From positions 1 through 18,051 of the forward strand of contig JAEWSN010000140.1 of assembly GCA_023459915.1 (NCBI GenBank): a stretch of DNA of 18,051 bases, written 5' to 3'. Below are positions 1-7,343 of this stretch, in pieces; the first letter of the stretch is position 1; every line of letters begins with the position of its first letter. The DNA comes from Bacillota bacterium (lineage in GTDB: Bacteria > Bacillota > Clostridia > DSM-8532). The notes below the pieces were generated by a model. That model saw only the letters and a program-made list of their open reading frames with translations, ran no database searches and had not been told where the DNA came from. A program made the translations under genes and the position numbers.

Positions 1-1089
1 CGGGTCAGCGGCACCTCGCCGATTGTGCAGGCGCTGGCCGAGGCGGCGGAAAACGGCAAGCAGGTCACCGTGCTGGTGGAGCTCAAGGCGCGCTTTGACG
101 AGGCGAACAACATCCAGTGGGCCAAGCAGCTGGAAAAGGCGGGCTGCCATGTCATCTACGGGTTGGTGGGCCTGAAGACGCATTCCAAGATCACCCTGAT
201 TGTCCGGATGGAGGAGGAAGGCATCCAGCGGTATGTGCACCTGTCCACCGGCAACTACAACGACGTGACGGCGCGCATCTATACGGACATCAGCCTGCTG
301 ACCTGCGCGGGACGGTTCGGGGAGGATGCCTCGGCTGTGTTCAACGCGCTGTCGGGTTTTTCGGACAGCCCGCGGCTGAAAAAAATCGTCATGGCGCCCA
401 CCATGCTTCGCAAGCGCTTCTACGAGCTGATTGAGCGGGAGGTGGCACACGTCCGGGCGGGCCGGAAGGGGCTGATTTGCGCCAAGATGAACGCGCTGGT
501 GGATCCCGGCATCATCGAGGCATTGTACAAGGCCTCCATGGCGGGGGTGGTCATTGATCTGCTGGTCCGGGGCACCTGCTCCCTCCGGCCGGGGTTGCCC
601 GGCATCAGTGAGAACATCTCGGTCCGGAGCATCGTGGGACGCTACCTGGAGCACAGCCGCATCTACTGGTTCGGCAACGGCGGGGAACCGGAGGTGTATC
701 TCTCGAGTGCCGACTGGATGGAACGGAACATGGACCGGCGGGTGGAACTGCTGTTCCCGATAGAGGATGAGACACTGCGCCGGCGGGTGGAGGAGATTCT
801 GTTCATCTATGCCTCCGATACCCAGAAGGCGCGGTTCATGAACGCGGACGGCGTATACCGGAAACGGGACAGGCGCCGAAAGAAGGGGCCCGGAACCGGC
901 AAGGGGACGGGCGTGGTCTGTCCCGTCCAACCGGAGGCCTTCACGGACAAGCTTGTCTCGGAATTGCGCGAACAGCATGGCACCCGGCTGGAGGCACAGG
1001 CGCTTTTCATGACGCTGGCCGCCCGCGCGGACGAGCGGGCCAGGCAGCAGGGACGCGGGCTGGGCGCGATACCCGGCCCGGTCTCCTGA
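1..1089 (+). CDS. ppk: Polyphosphate kinase 1, C-terminal part (5' end outside window)
   Basis: PPK1 reversibly transfers the terminal phosphate of ATP to inorganic polyphosphate. The frame is open from base 1, so the N-terminal half is missing. The visible part begins in the first catalytic C-terminal domain, with the stretches NGKQVTVLVELKARFDE and GLKTHSK. The His codon at 181-183 matches the autophosphorylated histidine of the family (His435 in E. coli). A second conserved His lies in LEHSRIYWF (652-654), followed by the SADWMERNMDRRVE signature. After the family core there is a tail of about 70 residues: a very basic linker (RKRDRRRKK) and then a helical-looking Ala/Arg/Glu-rich end. Family identity is very secure; the role of the tail is unknown. 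The stop lies 54 bases before the preferred rimO start, so the two are probably co-transcribed. Confidence 0.96.
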   Translation, partial: RVSGTSPIVQALAEAAENGKQVTVLVELKARFDEANNIQWAKQLEKAGCHVIYGLVGLKTHSKITLIVRMEEEGIQRYVHLSTGNYNDVTARIYTDISLLTCAGRFGEDASAVFNALSGFSDSPRLKKIVMAPTMLRKRFYELIEREVAHVRAGRKGLICAKMNALVDPGIIEALYKASMAGVVIDLLVRGTCSLRPGLPGISENISVRSIVGRYLEHSRIYWFGNGGEPEVYLSSADWMERNMDRRVELLFPIEDETLRRRVEEILFIYASDTQKARFMNADGVYRKRDRRRKKGPGTGKGTGVVCPVQPEAFTDKLVSELREQHGTRLEAQALFMTLAARADERARQQGRGLGAIPGPVS

Positions 1090-1143
1090 ACGATGGCTTT
1101 GGAAATGGCGGAAAACGAATTTTGGAACGGCGGAGGAACCGGT

Positions 1144-2499
1144 TTGAGCAGAAAAGTGGCATTGGTCGCCCTCGGGTGCCCAAAAAATGACGTGGACAGT
1201 GAAATCATGCTCGGCCTGCTGCAGGCACGGGGCTATGAGCCGGTCGGCGAGGTTGCCGCGGCGGATGTGGTGATTGTCAATACCTGCGCGTTCATCCGCA
1301 GCGCGCAGGAGGAGGCCATCTCGGCCATCCTTGGGGCGGCGGAGGCGCAACCGGCAGACAAACCCCATCATCTGGTCGTGGCCGGCTGCATGGCGGAGCG
1401 CTACCAGGAGGAACTCATCCGTCAAATTCCCGAGGTCGATGCCGTCATCGGAACCGGCAGCATTGACCGGACGGCGGACATTGTCGACGGGTTGTTCGAG
1501 GGGACGCTGACGGAGCGGGTCTTCTGCCGGTTCCCGGATGACGTGGCGTATCTGGAATCCCATCGCGTGCTGTCGGGAACCCGGCCGTTCCAGTACCTGA
1601 AGATTGCCGAGGGCTGTGACAACCGCTGCACCTACTGTATCATCCCGTTCCTGCGCGGACCCTTTCGAAGCCGTTCCATGGCGAACATCCTGGAGGAGGC
1701 AAAGGCGCTTGTTGACGCGGGCGCGAAGGAGCTTATCCTTGTGGCCCAGGATGTCACCCGGTACGGGATGGATCTGGAGGGGACGCCGCAGCTGGTGCCG
1801 CTCATCCGGGCCCTGTCCGCGTTGCCCGGTTTGTGGGGCATCCGGCTGTTGTACTGCTATCCGGAGCTGATAGACGACGCGCTCATCACGGAGCTGCGGG
1901 AGAATCCGAAGCTGCTGCCCTACCTGGACTTGCCCATCCAGCACATCGCCGATTCCGTGCTGCGCCGCATGGGGCGGCGGGGGGACGCGGCGCTCGTGAA
2001 GAACCTGCTCGCCCGGCTGCGCGCGGAGGTGCCGGGGATTGTGCTGCGCACCTCCCTCATCACCGGCTTTCCCGGCGAGACCGTGGAGGAGTTCCAGACC
2101 CTGCGCGCATTCCTGGAAACCGCGCCGTTCGAGCACGTGGGTGTGTTCGACTATTCCCGGGAGGATGGCACACCGGCGGGGAAGATGAAAGGGCAGGTGC
2201 ATCCGCGCACGCGGGTGAAACGGAAAAACGAGCTGCTCGACATCCAGTCCCGGCAGGTGGCCGCCTGGCACGCCTCGCGCGTGGGAACCACATGTGATAC
2301 AATCATCGAGGATGTTTCGGACGACGGCCTGTTCTATCTTGGCCGGACATACGCGGAAGCGCCCGACATCGATCCCGTCGTCTATGTCACCTCGGAACAG
2401 CCGCTTGCCATCGGCACGGTTGTGCCGGTACGGTTCCTGTGTGTCGACGGCTATGACATCATCGGGCAGGCTCTGCCGAACGAGCCGGAGGAGCTTTGA
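1144..2499 (+). CDS. rimO: Ribosomal protein uS12 methylthiotransferase RimO
   Basis: RimO is a radical-SAM enzyme with two Fe-S clusters that adds a methylthio group to a conserved Asp of ribosomal protein S12. The N-terminal UPF0004 domain has its three cluster cysteines (C12 in LGCPKN, C48 in VNTCAF, C82 in VAGCMAERY). The radical-SAM CxxxCxxC is C158-C162-C165 (CDNRCTYC), and a TRAM-like region closes the C terminus. LGCPKNDVDSE is typical of RimO rather than MiaB. I chose TTG at 1144 because GGAGGA (1132-1137) sits six bases before it and the family begins at this point. An upstream in-frame ATG at 1093 would add 17 unconserved residues and has no good ribosome-binding site. Predicted length is 451 residues, normal for the family. 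The stop is two bases before the pgsA start. Confidence 0.96.
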   Translation: MSRKVALVALGCPKNDVDSEIMLGLLQARGYEPVGEVAAADVVIVNTCAFIRSAQEEAISAILGAAEAQPADKPHHLVVAGCMAERYQEELIRQIPEVDAVIGTGSIDRTADIVDGLFEGTLTERVFCRFPDDVAYLESHRVLSGTRPFQYLKIAEGCDNRCTYCIIPFLRGPFRSRSMANILEEAKALVDAGAKELILVAQDVTRYGMDLEGTPQLVPLIRALSALPGLWGIRLLYCYPELIDDALITELRENPKLLPYLDLPIQHIADSVLRRMGRRGDAALVKNLLARLRAEVPGIVLRTSLITGFPGETVEEFQTLRAFLETAPFEHVGVFDYSREDGTPAGKMKGQVHPRTRVKRKNELLDIQSRQVAAWHASRVGTTCDTIIEDVSDDGLFYLGRTYAEAPDIDPVVYVTSEQPLAIGTVVPVRFLCVDGYDIIGQALPNEPEEL

Positions 2500-2501
2500 A
2501 C

Positions 2502-3095
2502 ATGAACCTGGCCAATCGCATCTCGCTCATCAGAATCGCCGCCACACCCGTATTTCTCCTGTTGCTGATGCCGGGACCGCTGGGTCCCCTGCTGGGCATG
2601 GAACAGTGGGGGCGCTGGGCCGCCGCGGTGCTGTTCATTCTGGCGTCGGCCACGGATGCCCTCGACGGATATGTGGCCCGCAAGTACAATCTGGTCACCG
2701 ATCTCGGCAAGTTCCTCGATCCCATCGCGGACAAGCTGCTGGTCACGGCCGCGCTGGTGGCGCTGACCCAGACGGACGGCCTGAGTGCCTGGGGCGTTTT
2801 CATCATTCTGGCCCGGGAGTTCATCGTGTCCGGCATGCGGATTGTCGCGGCCGGACAGGGGACCGTCATTGCAGCGAGCAACATTGCCAAGTGGAAAACC
2901 GTTTTTCAGCTGATTGCCATCATCGCGCTGCTGCTGCGCGATTTTCCCGTTTCGCTCATCGCGCCCATCCCCCTTGGACAAATCACTTTCTGGATCGCGG
3001 TGGCGCTGACAGTTGTATCCGGTGTGGATTATCTGAAGAAAAACGGCGCCGTGCTTCGGGACGGCTCCGCGAACAAGCATGGAGGAGGAATCTGA
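2502..3095 (+). CDS. pgsA: CDP-diacylglycerol--glycerol-3-phosphate 3-phosphatidyltransferase
   Basis: This membrane enzyme makes phosphatidylglycerophosphate, the committed precursor of phosphatidylglycerol, from CDP-diacylglycerol and glycerol-3-phosphate. The CDP-alcohol phosphotransferase signature DGx2ARx8Gx3Dx3D is complete: D52, D55-G56, A59-R60, G69, D73 and D77 (within DALDGYVARKYN and GKFLDPIADK). Several hydrophobic segments fit the usual six-helix fold. It is 197 residues, a normal length. The start is ATG 2502, eight bases after GGAGGAG (2487-2493). A TTG at 2496 overlapping the rimO stop is less likely. The rimO-pgsA order is common in Bacillota. PgsA cannot be separated from other CDP-alcohol transferases with complete certainty by eye, but the N terminus (NLANRISLIRI) is typical. 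Confidence 0.93.
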   Translation: MNLANRISLIRIAATPVFLLLLMPGPLGPLLGMEQWGRWAAAVLFILASATDALDGYVARKYNLVTDLGKFLDPIADKLLVTAALVALTQTDGLSAWGVFIILAREFIVSGMRIVAAGQGTVIAASNIAKWKTVFQLIAIIALLLRDFPVSLIAPIPLGQITFWIAVALTVVSGVDYLKKNGAVLRDGSANKHGGGI

Positions 3096-3096
3096 A

Positions 3097-4152
3097 ATGG
3101 CTCAAATCAAAAGGGAACTGTGGGGAACCCATGACAACCGGGACGTCTACCTGTATACGCTGACCAACCGCAATGGCATGCAGGCGCGCATCACCACCCT
3201 GGGTGGCATCATCGTGTCCCTGCTCGCGCCGGATCGCGCGGGTATGTTTGCGGACGTGGTGCTCGGCTTCGACGATCTCGAGAGCTACCGCAAGCCGCAC
3301 CCCTTCTTCGGCGCGCTGGTGGGCCGCTATGCCAACCGCATCGCCGGGGCCTCCTTCACGCACGACGGCATCACCTACCGCCTGGTGCCGAGCGAGGGTG
3401 AAAACCAGCTGCATGGCGGCACGCAGGGCTTCGACAAGAAGGTGTGGGATTCGGCGGTTGTCCCCGCGGCCGACGGCGACTGCCTGGCGCTGTCCTGGTT
3501 CAGCCGTGATACGGAACAGGGATATCCCGGCAATCTGGATGTCACGGTGCTGTACACCCTCACCGAAAACAACGCGCTGCGCATCGACTACCAGGCCAGA
3601 ACCGATCAGGATACCATCGTCAACCTCACCAACCACAGCTATTTCAACCTGGCCGGCCACAACAGCGGCACCGTGTTCGACCAGACGCTGCAGATCAACG
3701 CATCCGCGTTCACCGTGATTGGGGAAGGCTCCATTCCCACCGGGGAAATCCGGCCGGTGGCGGGCACCGATCTCGATTTCCGTGAACCCGTGGCCATCGG
3801 CGCGCGCATCCGTTCGGAGGACCCGCAGATGACCATGGTCAAGGGATACGATCACAACTACTGCATCGATCCCGGAGCCCGGCTGCCCGAGGTGTGCGCC
3901 ACGGCAAAGGATCCCGTTTCCGGCCGCGTCATGACCGTCATGACGGACAAGCCGGGCGTGCAGCTCTATACCGGGAATTTCCTGCAAAATGTCCCCGGAA
4001 AGGGCGGTGCTGTGTATCCGCAGCACGCGGGTTTCTGCCTGGAAACCCAGTATTATCCCGATTCCCCGCATCATGCCGAGTTCCCCTCCGCACTGCTCAA
4101 GGCGGGCGAAACCTACGCCTACACCACGGTCTACGCGTTCAGCGCGGAGTAG
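3097..4152 (+). CDS. galM: Aldose 1-epimerase (galactose mutarotase)
   Basis: GalM interconverts the alpha and beta anomers of galactose, glucose and related sugars in the cytoplasm. The catalytic residues are visible: H180 in NLTNHSYFNLAG (general acid) and E316 in GFCLETQYYPDSPHH (general base). The conserved NRIAGASF and ENQLHGG blocks are also present. At 351 residues it is the usual length for the GalM branch. The start is ATG 3097, eight bases after GGAGGAGG (3081-3088); an upstream ATG at 3079 lies before that ribosome-binding site and is rejected. The ribosome-binding site is inside the end of pgsA, so translation may be coupled. No other galactose gene is nearby, so the context says nothing about its sugar. 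A strong terminator follows. Confidence 0.95.
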   Translation: MAQIKRELWGTHDNRDVYLYTLTNRNGMQARITTLGGIIVSLLAPDRAGMFADVVLGFDDLESYRKPHPFFGALVGRYANRIAGASFTHDGITYRLVPSEGENQLHGGTQGFDKKVWDSAVVPAADGDCLALSWFSRDTEQGYPGNLDVTVLYTLTENNALRIDYQARTDQDTIVNLTNHSYFNLAGHNSGTVFDQTLQINASAFTVIGEGSIPTGEIRPVAGTDLDFREPVAIGARIRSEDPQMTMVKGYDHNYCIDPGARLPEVCATAKDPVSGRVMTVMTDKPGVQLYTGNFLQNVPGKGGAVYPQHAGFCLETQYYPDSPHHAEFPSALLKAGETYAYTTVYAFSAE

Positions 4153-4182
4153 GCCTGCCCCTGTCTCCCCCATCAGACAACC

Positions 4183-4234
4183 CGCCTCCCTGTTTCCGGA
4201 CAAACTGTCCAGGGCATGGGGAGGCGATTTTTTT
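4183..4234 (+). terminator. Intrinsic terminator after galM
   Basis: The outer stem CGCCTCCC (4183-4190) pairs with GGGAGGCG (4219-4226). An inner hairpin, GGACA-AAC-TGTCC (4198-4210), lies inside the loop. A run of seven T (4228-4234) follows directly. It is placed 30 bases after galM, so it ends the ppk-rimO-pgsA-galM unit and insulates it from the fapR promoter. Confidence 0.85.
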
Positions 4235-4286
4235 AGCATTTCAGCGCCCGGAGTGCGATTTCAGGGAGGCGGTGAAATATCGGCTC

Positions 4287-4315
4287 TTGCAAAAGGCCGA
4301 TGGTTCCGCTATACT
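4287..4315 (+). promoter_or_regulatory. Sigma70-type promoter of the fapR-plsX-fab operon
   Basis: The -35 box TTGCAA (4287-4292) and -10 box TATACT (4310-4315) are separated by exactly 17 bases. The predicted start of transcription is around 4321-4323. This is the only good promoter in the 322-base stretch between galM and fapR, and a FapR-like operator follows it at once. The resulting leader is about 150 bases. Confidence 0.8.
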
Positions 4316-4326
4316 GTCAACAGAAG

Positions 4327-4343
4327 TTATCATCAGGTAATAA
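4327..4343 (+). promoter_or_regulatory. FapR operator (malonyl-CoA-responsive repressor site)
   Basis: The site reads TTATCATCAGGTAATAA; its reverse complement TTATTACCTGATGATAA matches the Bacillus FapR site as I recall it (TTAGTACCTGATACTAA) at 14 of 17 positions, including the central TACCTGAT. It is an imperfect inverted repeat, extended by one pair to GTTAT...ATAAC. It lies at about +5 to +21 from the predicted start point, a position seen for FapR autoregulation. The gene immediately downstream encodes FapR. Known biology: FapR binds such sites and is released by malonyl-CoA. Binding here is inferred. Confidence 0.82.
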
Positions 4344-4432
4344 CACTCCGGCCGGTCACTGCCCAACGCCTTTTCATCCCGGTTTCGCAACGCTCAACGG
4401 CTGGCAGGAAAACCATTTCGGATGTTGGGACG

Positions 4433-4449
4433 CCGCGGTAAAACCGCGG
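4433..4449 (+). other. GC-rich hairpin in the fapR leader
   Basis: CCGCGGT (4433-4439) and ACCGCGG (4443-4449) form a perfect seven-pair stem with an AAA loop. No T run follows, so it is not a canonical terminator. It ends 14 bases before the AAGGAG ribosome-binding site of fapR (4464-4469) and could affect translation or mRNA stability. Apart from this, the promoter, the operator and the galM terminator, I see nothing in the 4153-4474 intergenic region. Confidence 0.45.
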
Positions 4450-4474
4450 GGGATGATTCGCACAAGGAGCAGAC

Positions 4475-5152
4475 GTGAGCAGAAAACCCCACCAGAAACG
4501 GGAGCGGCATGGCCGCCTGCAGGAGAAGCTGAAACAGGATCCCTTCCTGACGGATGAGGAGATTGCGGAGTATCTGGATGTGAGCATTCCCACCGTCCGG
4601 CTGGACCGGCTGGAGCTTGGCATTCCGGAGCTGCGGCAGCGCATCCGCGAGGTGGCCTCCGCCAATCAGGGGAAGGTGCGCAGCCTTCGCTCCGAAGATC
4701 TCATCGGTGAACTGGTGGAGCTGCAACTGGGACATCATGGCATTTCCGTGCTCGATACCACGGACGACATGGTGTTCAGCCATTCCCGCGTGGTGCGGGG
4801 ACACTACATCTATTCCATGGCCGAATCCCTCGCCATTGCCGTGATCGACGCGGAAGTGGCGCTGGTGGGTGTGGCGAACATCAAGTACAAGCTGCCCATC
4901 CAGGCGGGTACCCGGCTGGTGGCCAGGGCCAGCGTGCGCGAGTCCCGAGAGGGCGGCCGACACGTCGTATGGGTGTTCATCACCAGCCGGCAGGTGGAGA
5001 TGTTCCGCGGCAAGTTCATTCTCGCGGAGCTAGATGCGGGCGGGGAGCAGCTGCTCGCGCCCGATGACGCCGCGGTTCCGGCAACCGGTGAAAATCAGAG
5101 GAAAGCCATGCCTGTGCGGAAAACAGCCGACAGGAAGGATGGGGGCGTATGA
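4475..5152 (+). CDS. fapR: Fatty acid and phospholipid biosynthesis repressor FapR
   Basis: FapR represses fatty-acid and phospholipid genes and is released by malonyl-CoA. The N terminus holds a DeoR-type helix-turn-helix (about residues 25-48) with SIPTVRLDRLELGIPELRQR, nearly identical in pattern to Bacillus FapR. A linker helix follows, then a hot-dog effector domain (about 95-187) with the family block RGHYIYSMAESLAIAVID. The start is GTG 4475, five bases after AAGGAG (4464-4469). The protein is 225 residues against roughly 190 in Bacillus. The extra residues are a polar, charged C-terminal tail (from about 188) with no recognisable domain. The stop overlaps the plsX start (ATGA at 5149-5152), so the two are translationally coupled. 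The FapR-like operator in its own leader implies autoregulation. Confidence 0.95.
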   Translation: MSRKPHQKRERHGRLQEKLKQDPFLTDEEIAEYLDVSIPTVRLDRLELGIPELRQRIREVASANQGKVRSLRSEDLIGELVELQLGHHGISVLDTTDDMVFSHSRVVRGHYIYSMAESLAIAVIDAEVALVGVANIKYKLPIQAGTRLVARASVRESREGGRHVVWVFITSRQVEMFRGKFILAELDAGGEQLLAPDDAAVPATGENQRKAMPVRKTADRKDGGV

Positions 5153-6153
5153 GAATCATTGTCGACGCCATGGGCGGGGACAACGCGCCGGATGAAATTG
5201 TCAAAGGCTGTCTGGAGGCGGTTCGCCGCGCGGATGGTTTTGAACTTGAATTGATTGGGGACCAAAAGCAAATCGCCGCGTTGCTCGAAGGCGAGCAGTT
5301 CCCCAAGTCCCGCATCCATGTCACGCACGCGGCCGAGGTCATCACCAATGACGACAAGCCCACGGAGGCCATCAAGGCAAAGAAACAATCCTCCATGGTG
5401 CTGGGGCTGCGCCGCATCAAGGCCAGGGAGGCGGACGCGTTTGTTTCGGCCGGCAGCACCGGGGCCCTGCTGGTGGGCTCGCTGCTCATCGCGGGTCGCC
5501 TTGTGGGCGTCAACCGGCCGGCGCTCGCGCCGCTGGTGCCCTCGAAGGGATGTGGCACCATGCTCATCGACGCGGGCATGAACACCCAGATGAAACCCTT
5601 GAATTATCTGCAGTTCGCCATCATGGGGCACACTTACATGAAAGCGGTGCAGGGCATCGAATCGCCCCGCATCGGGCTGGTGAACGTGGGAACCGAGGAC
5701 GGCAAGGGGCACCCGGTTGTGCAGGAGGCTTTCAGCCTGTTGCAGGCCTCGGGTCTCAATTTTGTCGGCAACATCGAAGGGCGCGACATCGCGGCCGGCC
5801 GGGTGGATGTCGCGGTGTGCGACGGATTCACCGGCAACGCCATGCTCAAGATGATGGAGGGAACCGGTCGGTTCTTCATGGATCATCTCAAGCGCATCTT
5901 CATGCGAAACCTGTGGACGCGGCTGGCAGCGGCCATTGTCCACCGGGATCTCGGGGAGATGAAGCGAAAGGTCGATCCTGAGGAGATCGGTGGCACGCCC
6001 ATTCTCGGCGTGAACGGCATCGTTTACAAATGCCATGGCAACGCGCGGGCCAAGGCGGTCACCAACACCATCCTCAAGGTGAACGACGACGCGCGTCATC
6101 AAATTGTTTCCCGGCTGCAACAGGCCTTCCACGACAAGGAGGACAGCCGGTAG
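5149..6153 (+). CDS. plsX: Phosphate acyltransferase PlsX
   Basis: PlsX converts acyl-ACP and phosphate to acyl-phosphate, the donor for PlsY, which makes lysophosphatidic acid at the membrane. It begins with the family signature MRIIVDAMGGDNAP. The typical blocks SAGSTGALL, DAGMN, GLVNVGTED, NFVGNIEGRDI and CDGFTGNAMLK follow. At 334 residues it has the expected length. The ATG at 5149 overlaps the fapR stop by four bases. fapR-plsX is the standard arrangement in Bacillota, and the pair sits under the FapR-like operator at 4327-4343. Confidence 0.97.
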   Translation: MRIIVDAMGGDNAPDEIVKGCLEAVRRADGFELELIGDQKQIAALLEGEQFPKSRIHVTHAAEVITNDDKPTEAIKAKKQSSMVLGLRRIKAREADAFVSAGSTGALLVGSLLIAGRLVGVNRPALAPLVPSKGCGTMLIDAGMNTQMKPLNYLQFAIMGHTYMKAVQGIESPRIGLVNVGTEDGKGHPVVQEAFSLLQASGLNFVGNIEGRDIAAGRVDVAVCDGFTGNAMLKMMEGTGRFFMDHLKRIFMRNLWTRLAAAIVHRDLGEMKRKVDPEEIGGTPILGVNGIVYKCHGNARAKAVTNTILKVNDDARHQIVSRLQQAFHDKEDSR

Positions 6154-6238
6154 CCGGCATGCTTCAGACAAACACATGGCAAACCAGGGTAAACATCCCG
6201 AACGGCGGCAACGACGGACGGGCGTGTCTGTTTTCCAT

Positions 6239-6279
6239 ACCCTGCATGACGGAATATCAAGACCCTGAATGACGGAATA
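6239..6279 (+). repeat. Two-copy direct repeat between plsX and fabH
   Basis: ACCCTGCATGACGGAATA (6239-6256) and ACCCTGAATGACGGAATA (6262-6279) differ at one of 18 bases and are spaced 23 bases start to start. They lie in the non-coding gap between plsX and fabH. No known operator is recognised. They could be a tandem protein-binding site or a chance short duplication. Confidence 0.6.
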
Positions 6280-6283
6280 ACGC

Positions 6284-6299
6284 GGACTTGCGCAAGTCC
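6284..6299 (+). other. Perfect 16-bp palindrome upstream of fabH
   Basis: GGACTTGCGCAAGTCC is fully self-complementary. It lies 41 bases before the fabH start and five bases after a short direct repeat. It may be a dimeric regulator's operator, or an RNA hairpin (six pairs with a GCGC loop) in the mRNA between plsX and fabH. It does not resemble the FapR consensus. No T run follows it, so it is not an intrinsic terminator. Confidence 0.5.
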
Positions 6300-6340
6300 A
6301 TGGGGCGGACGCAAGGGTTTCACGGAAAACGGAGGCACAC

Positions 6341-7330
6341 ATGATGGAACTTGTCACAACAGGCATCCTCGGAATTGGCGGCAGCTTGCCGGAGAAACGG
6401 CTCACCAACCATGATCTGGAGAAAATCGTGGAAACCTCGGACGAGTGGATTCTGCAGCGGACGGGCATCCGGGAGCGCCGGTTGCTTGACGAGGGCGTGC
6501 CGCTGGCCGATTTGGGTGAAAAGGCGGCCCGCAAGGCATTGCAACAGGCGGGCGTCTCGCCGGAGGAGCTCGATCTCATCGTGGTGGCCACCATCACGCC
6601 TGACTCCCTGACCCCTTCCATGGCTTGTGTGCTGCAGGCCCGGTTGGGCGCGGACAACGCCGCGGCGTTCGATCTCAACGCGGCCTGCACCGGCTTCCTG
6701 TATGCGCTCGATGTGGCGCACCGGTATCTTGTGACCGGCGCGGCACGGCGGATTCTTGTGGTTGCGATGGAAGGGCTGAGCCGCGCGACGGATTGGCAGG
6801 ATCGCAAGACCTGTGTGCTGTTCGGGGACGGCGCGGGCGCTGCGGTGCTTGGTCCGGTGGAACCGGGGCAGGGCCTCCTGTCCACCAAGCTGGGCGCGGT
6901 GGGCAGTCTGGGCAGCGTGCTAACACTCCCGGCGTTCCATGTGTCGCAGACGGATCGGGAACTCCGGCCGAGGGGCCTCACACAGAGCATCTGGATGGAT
7001 GGCAGCGAGGTCTTCGCGTTTGCCGCCCGGATCATGGCCGACGCGATCCGCAAGGTGACCGAAGCGGCCGGCATGGCAGTTGCCGATCTGGACTGGATTT
7101 TTCCGCATCAGGCCAACATGCGGATTCTGCAGAACGCCCAGAAGCGTTTGAAATTCCCCATGGAAAAAATCTACACCAACCTCGAGTTCACCGGCAATAT
7201 TTCCTCCGCCTCCATTCCGGTTTGTCTGGATGAGGCGGTCGACAAGGGGATGCTCAAAAAGGGCGACAAGATTGCGATGGTGGCGTTCGGCGGCGGATTG
7301 ACCTGGGGAGCGGCCACACTGGTGTGGTAG
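6341..7330 (+). CDS. fabH: Beta-ketoacyl-ACP synthase III (FabH)
   Basis: FabH starts fatty-acid chains by condensing an acyl-CoA primer (acetyl- or branched-chain) with malonyl-ACP. The Cys-His-Asn triad is present: C116 in DLNAACTGFLYA, H256 in FPHQANMRI and N286 in FTGNISSASIP. The substrate-pocket motif SDEWILQRTGIRERR is also typical. It is 329 residues, a normal length. Two consecutive ATG codons (6341, 6344) follow GGAGG at 6331-6335; I use the first. A 187-base gap separates it from plsX, the longest within the fab cluster, so an additional internal promoter cannot be excluded, although I see no convincing one. The short gap to fabD suggests co-transcription. Confidence 0.96.
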   Translation: MMELVTTGILGIGGSLPEKRLTNHDLEKIVETSDEWILQRTGIRERRLLDEGVPLADLGEKAARKALQQAGVSPEELDLIVVATITPDSLTPSMACVLQARLGADNAAAFDLNAACTGFLYALDVAHRYLVTGAARRILVVAMEGLSRATDWQDRKTCVLFGDGAGAAVLGPVEPGQGLLSTKLGAVGSLGSVLTLPAFHVSQTDRELRPRGLTQSIWMDGSEVFAFAARIMADAIRKVTEAAGMAVADLDWIFPHQANMRILQNAQKRLKFPMEKIYTNLEFTGNISSASIPVCLDEAVDKGMLKKGDKIAMVAFGGGLTWGAATLVW

Positions 7331-7343
7331 CAAGGAGGACACA

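Noticed and set aside
2983..4239. A 418-codon minus-strand frame opposite galM
   Set aside because: It is antisense to a complete galM with its catalytic residues, and it would begin inside the galM terminator region.
4433..4449. The CCGCGGT hairpin as an intrinsic terminator or attenuator
   Set aside because: No T run follows the stem, so a classical termination signal is not supported.
5095..7074. A 659-codon open frame on the minus strand across plsX and fabH
   Set aside because: It lies opposite two clear family members, has no recognisable domain and low-complexity composition. Long antisense frames are expected in G+C-rich coding DNA.
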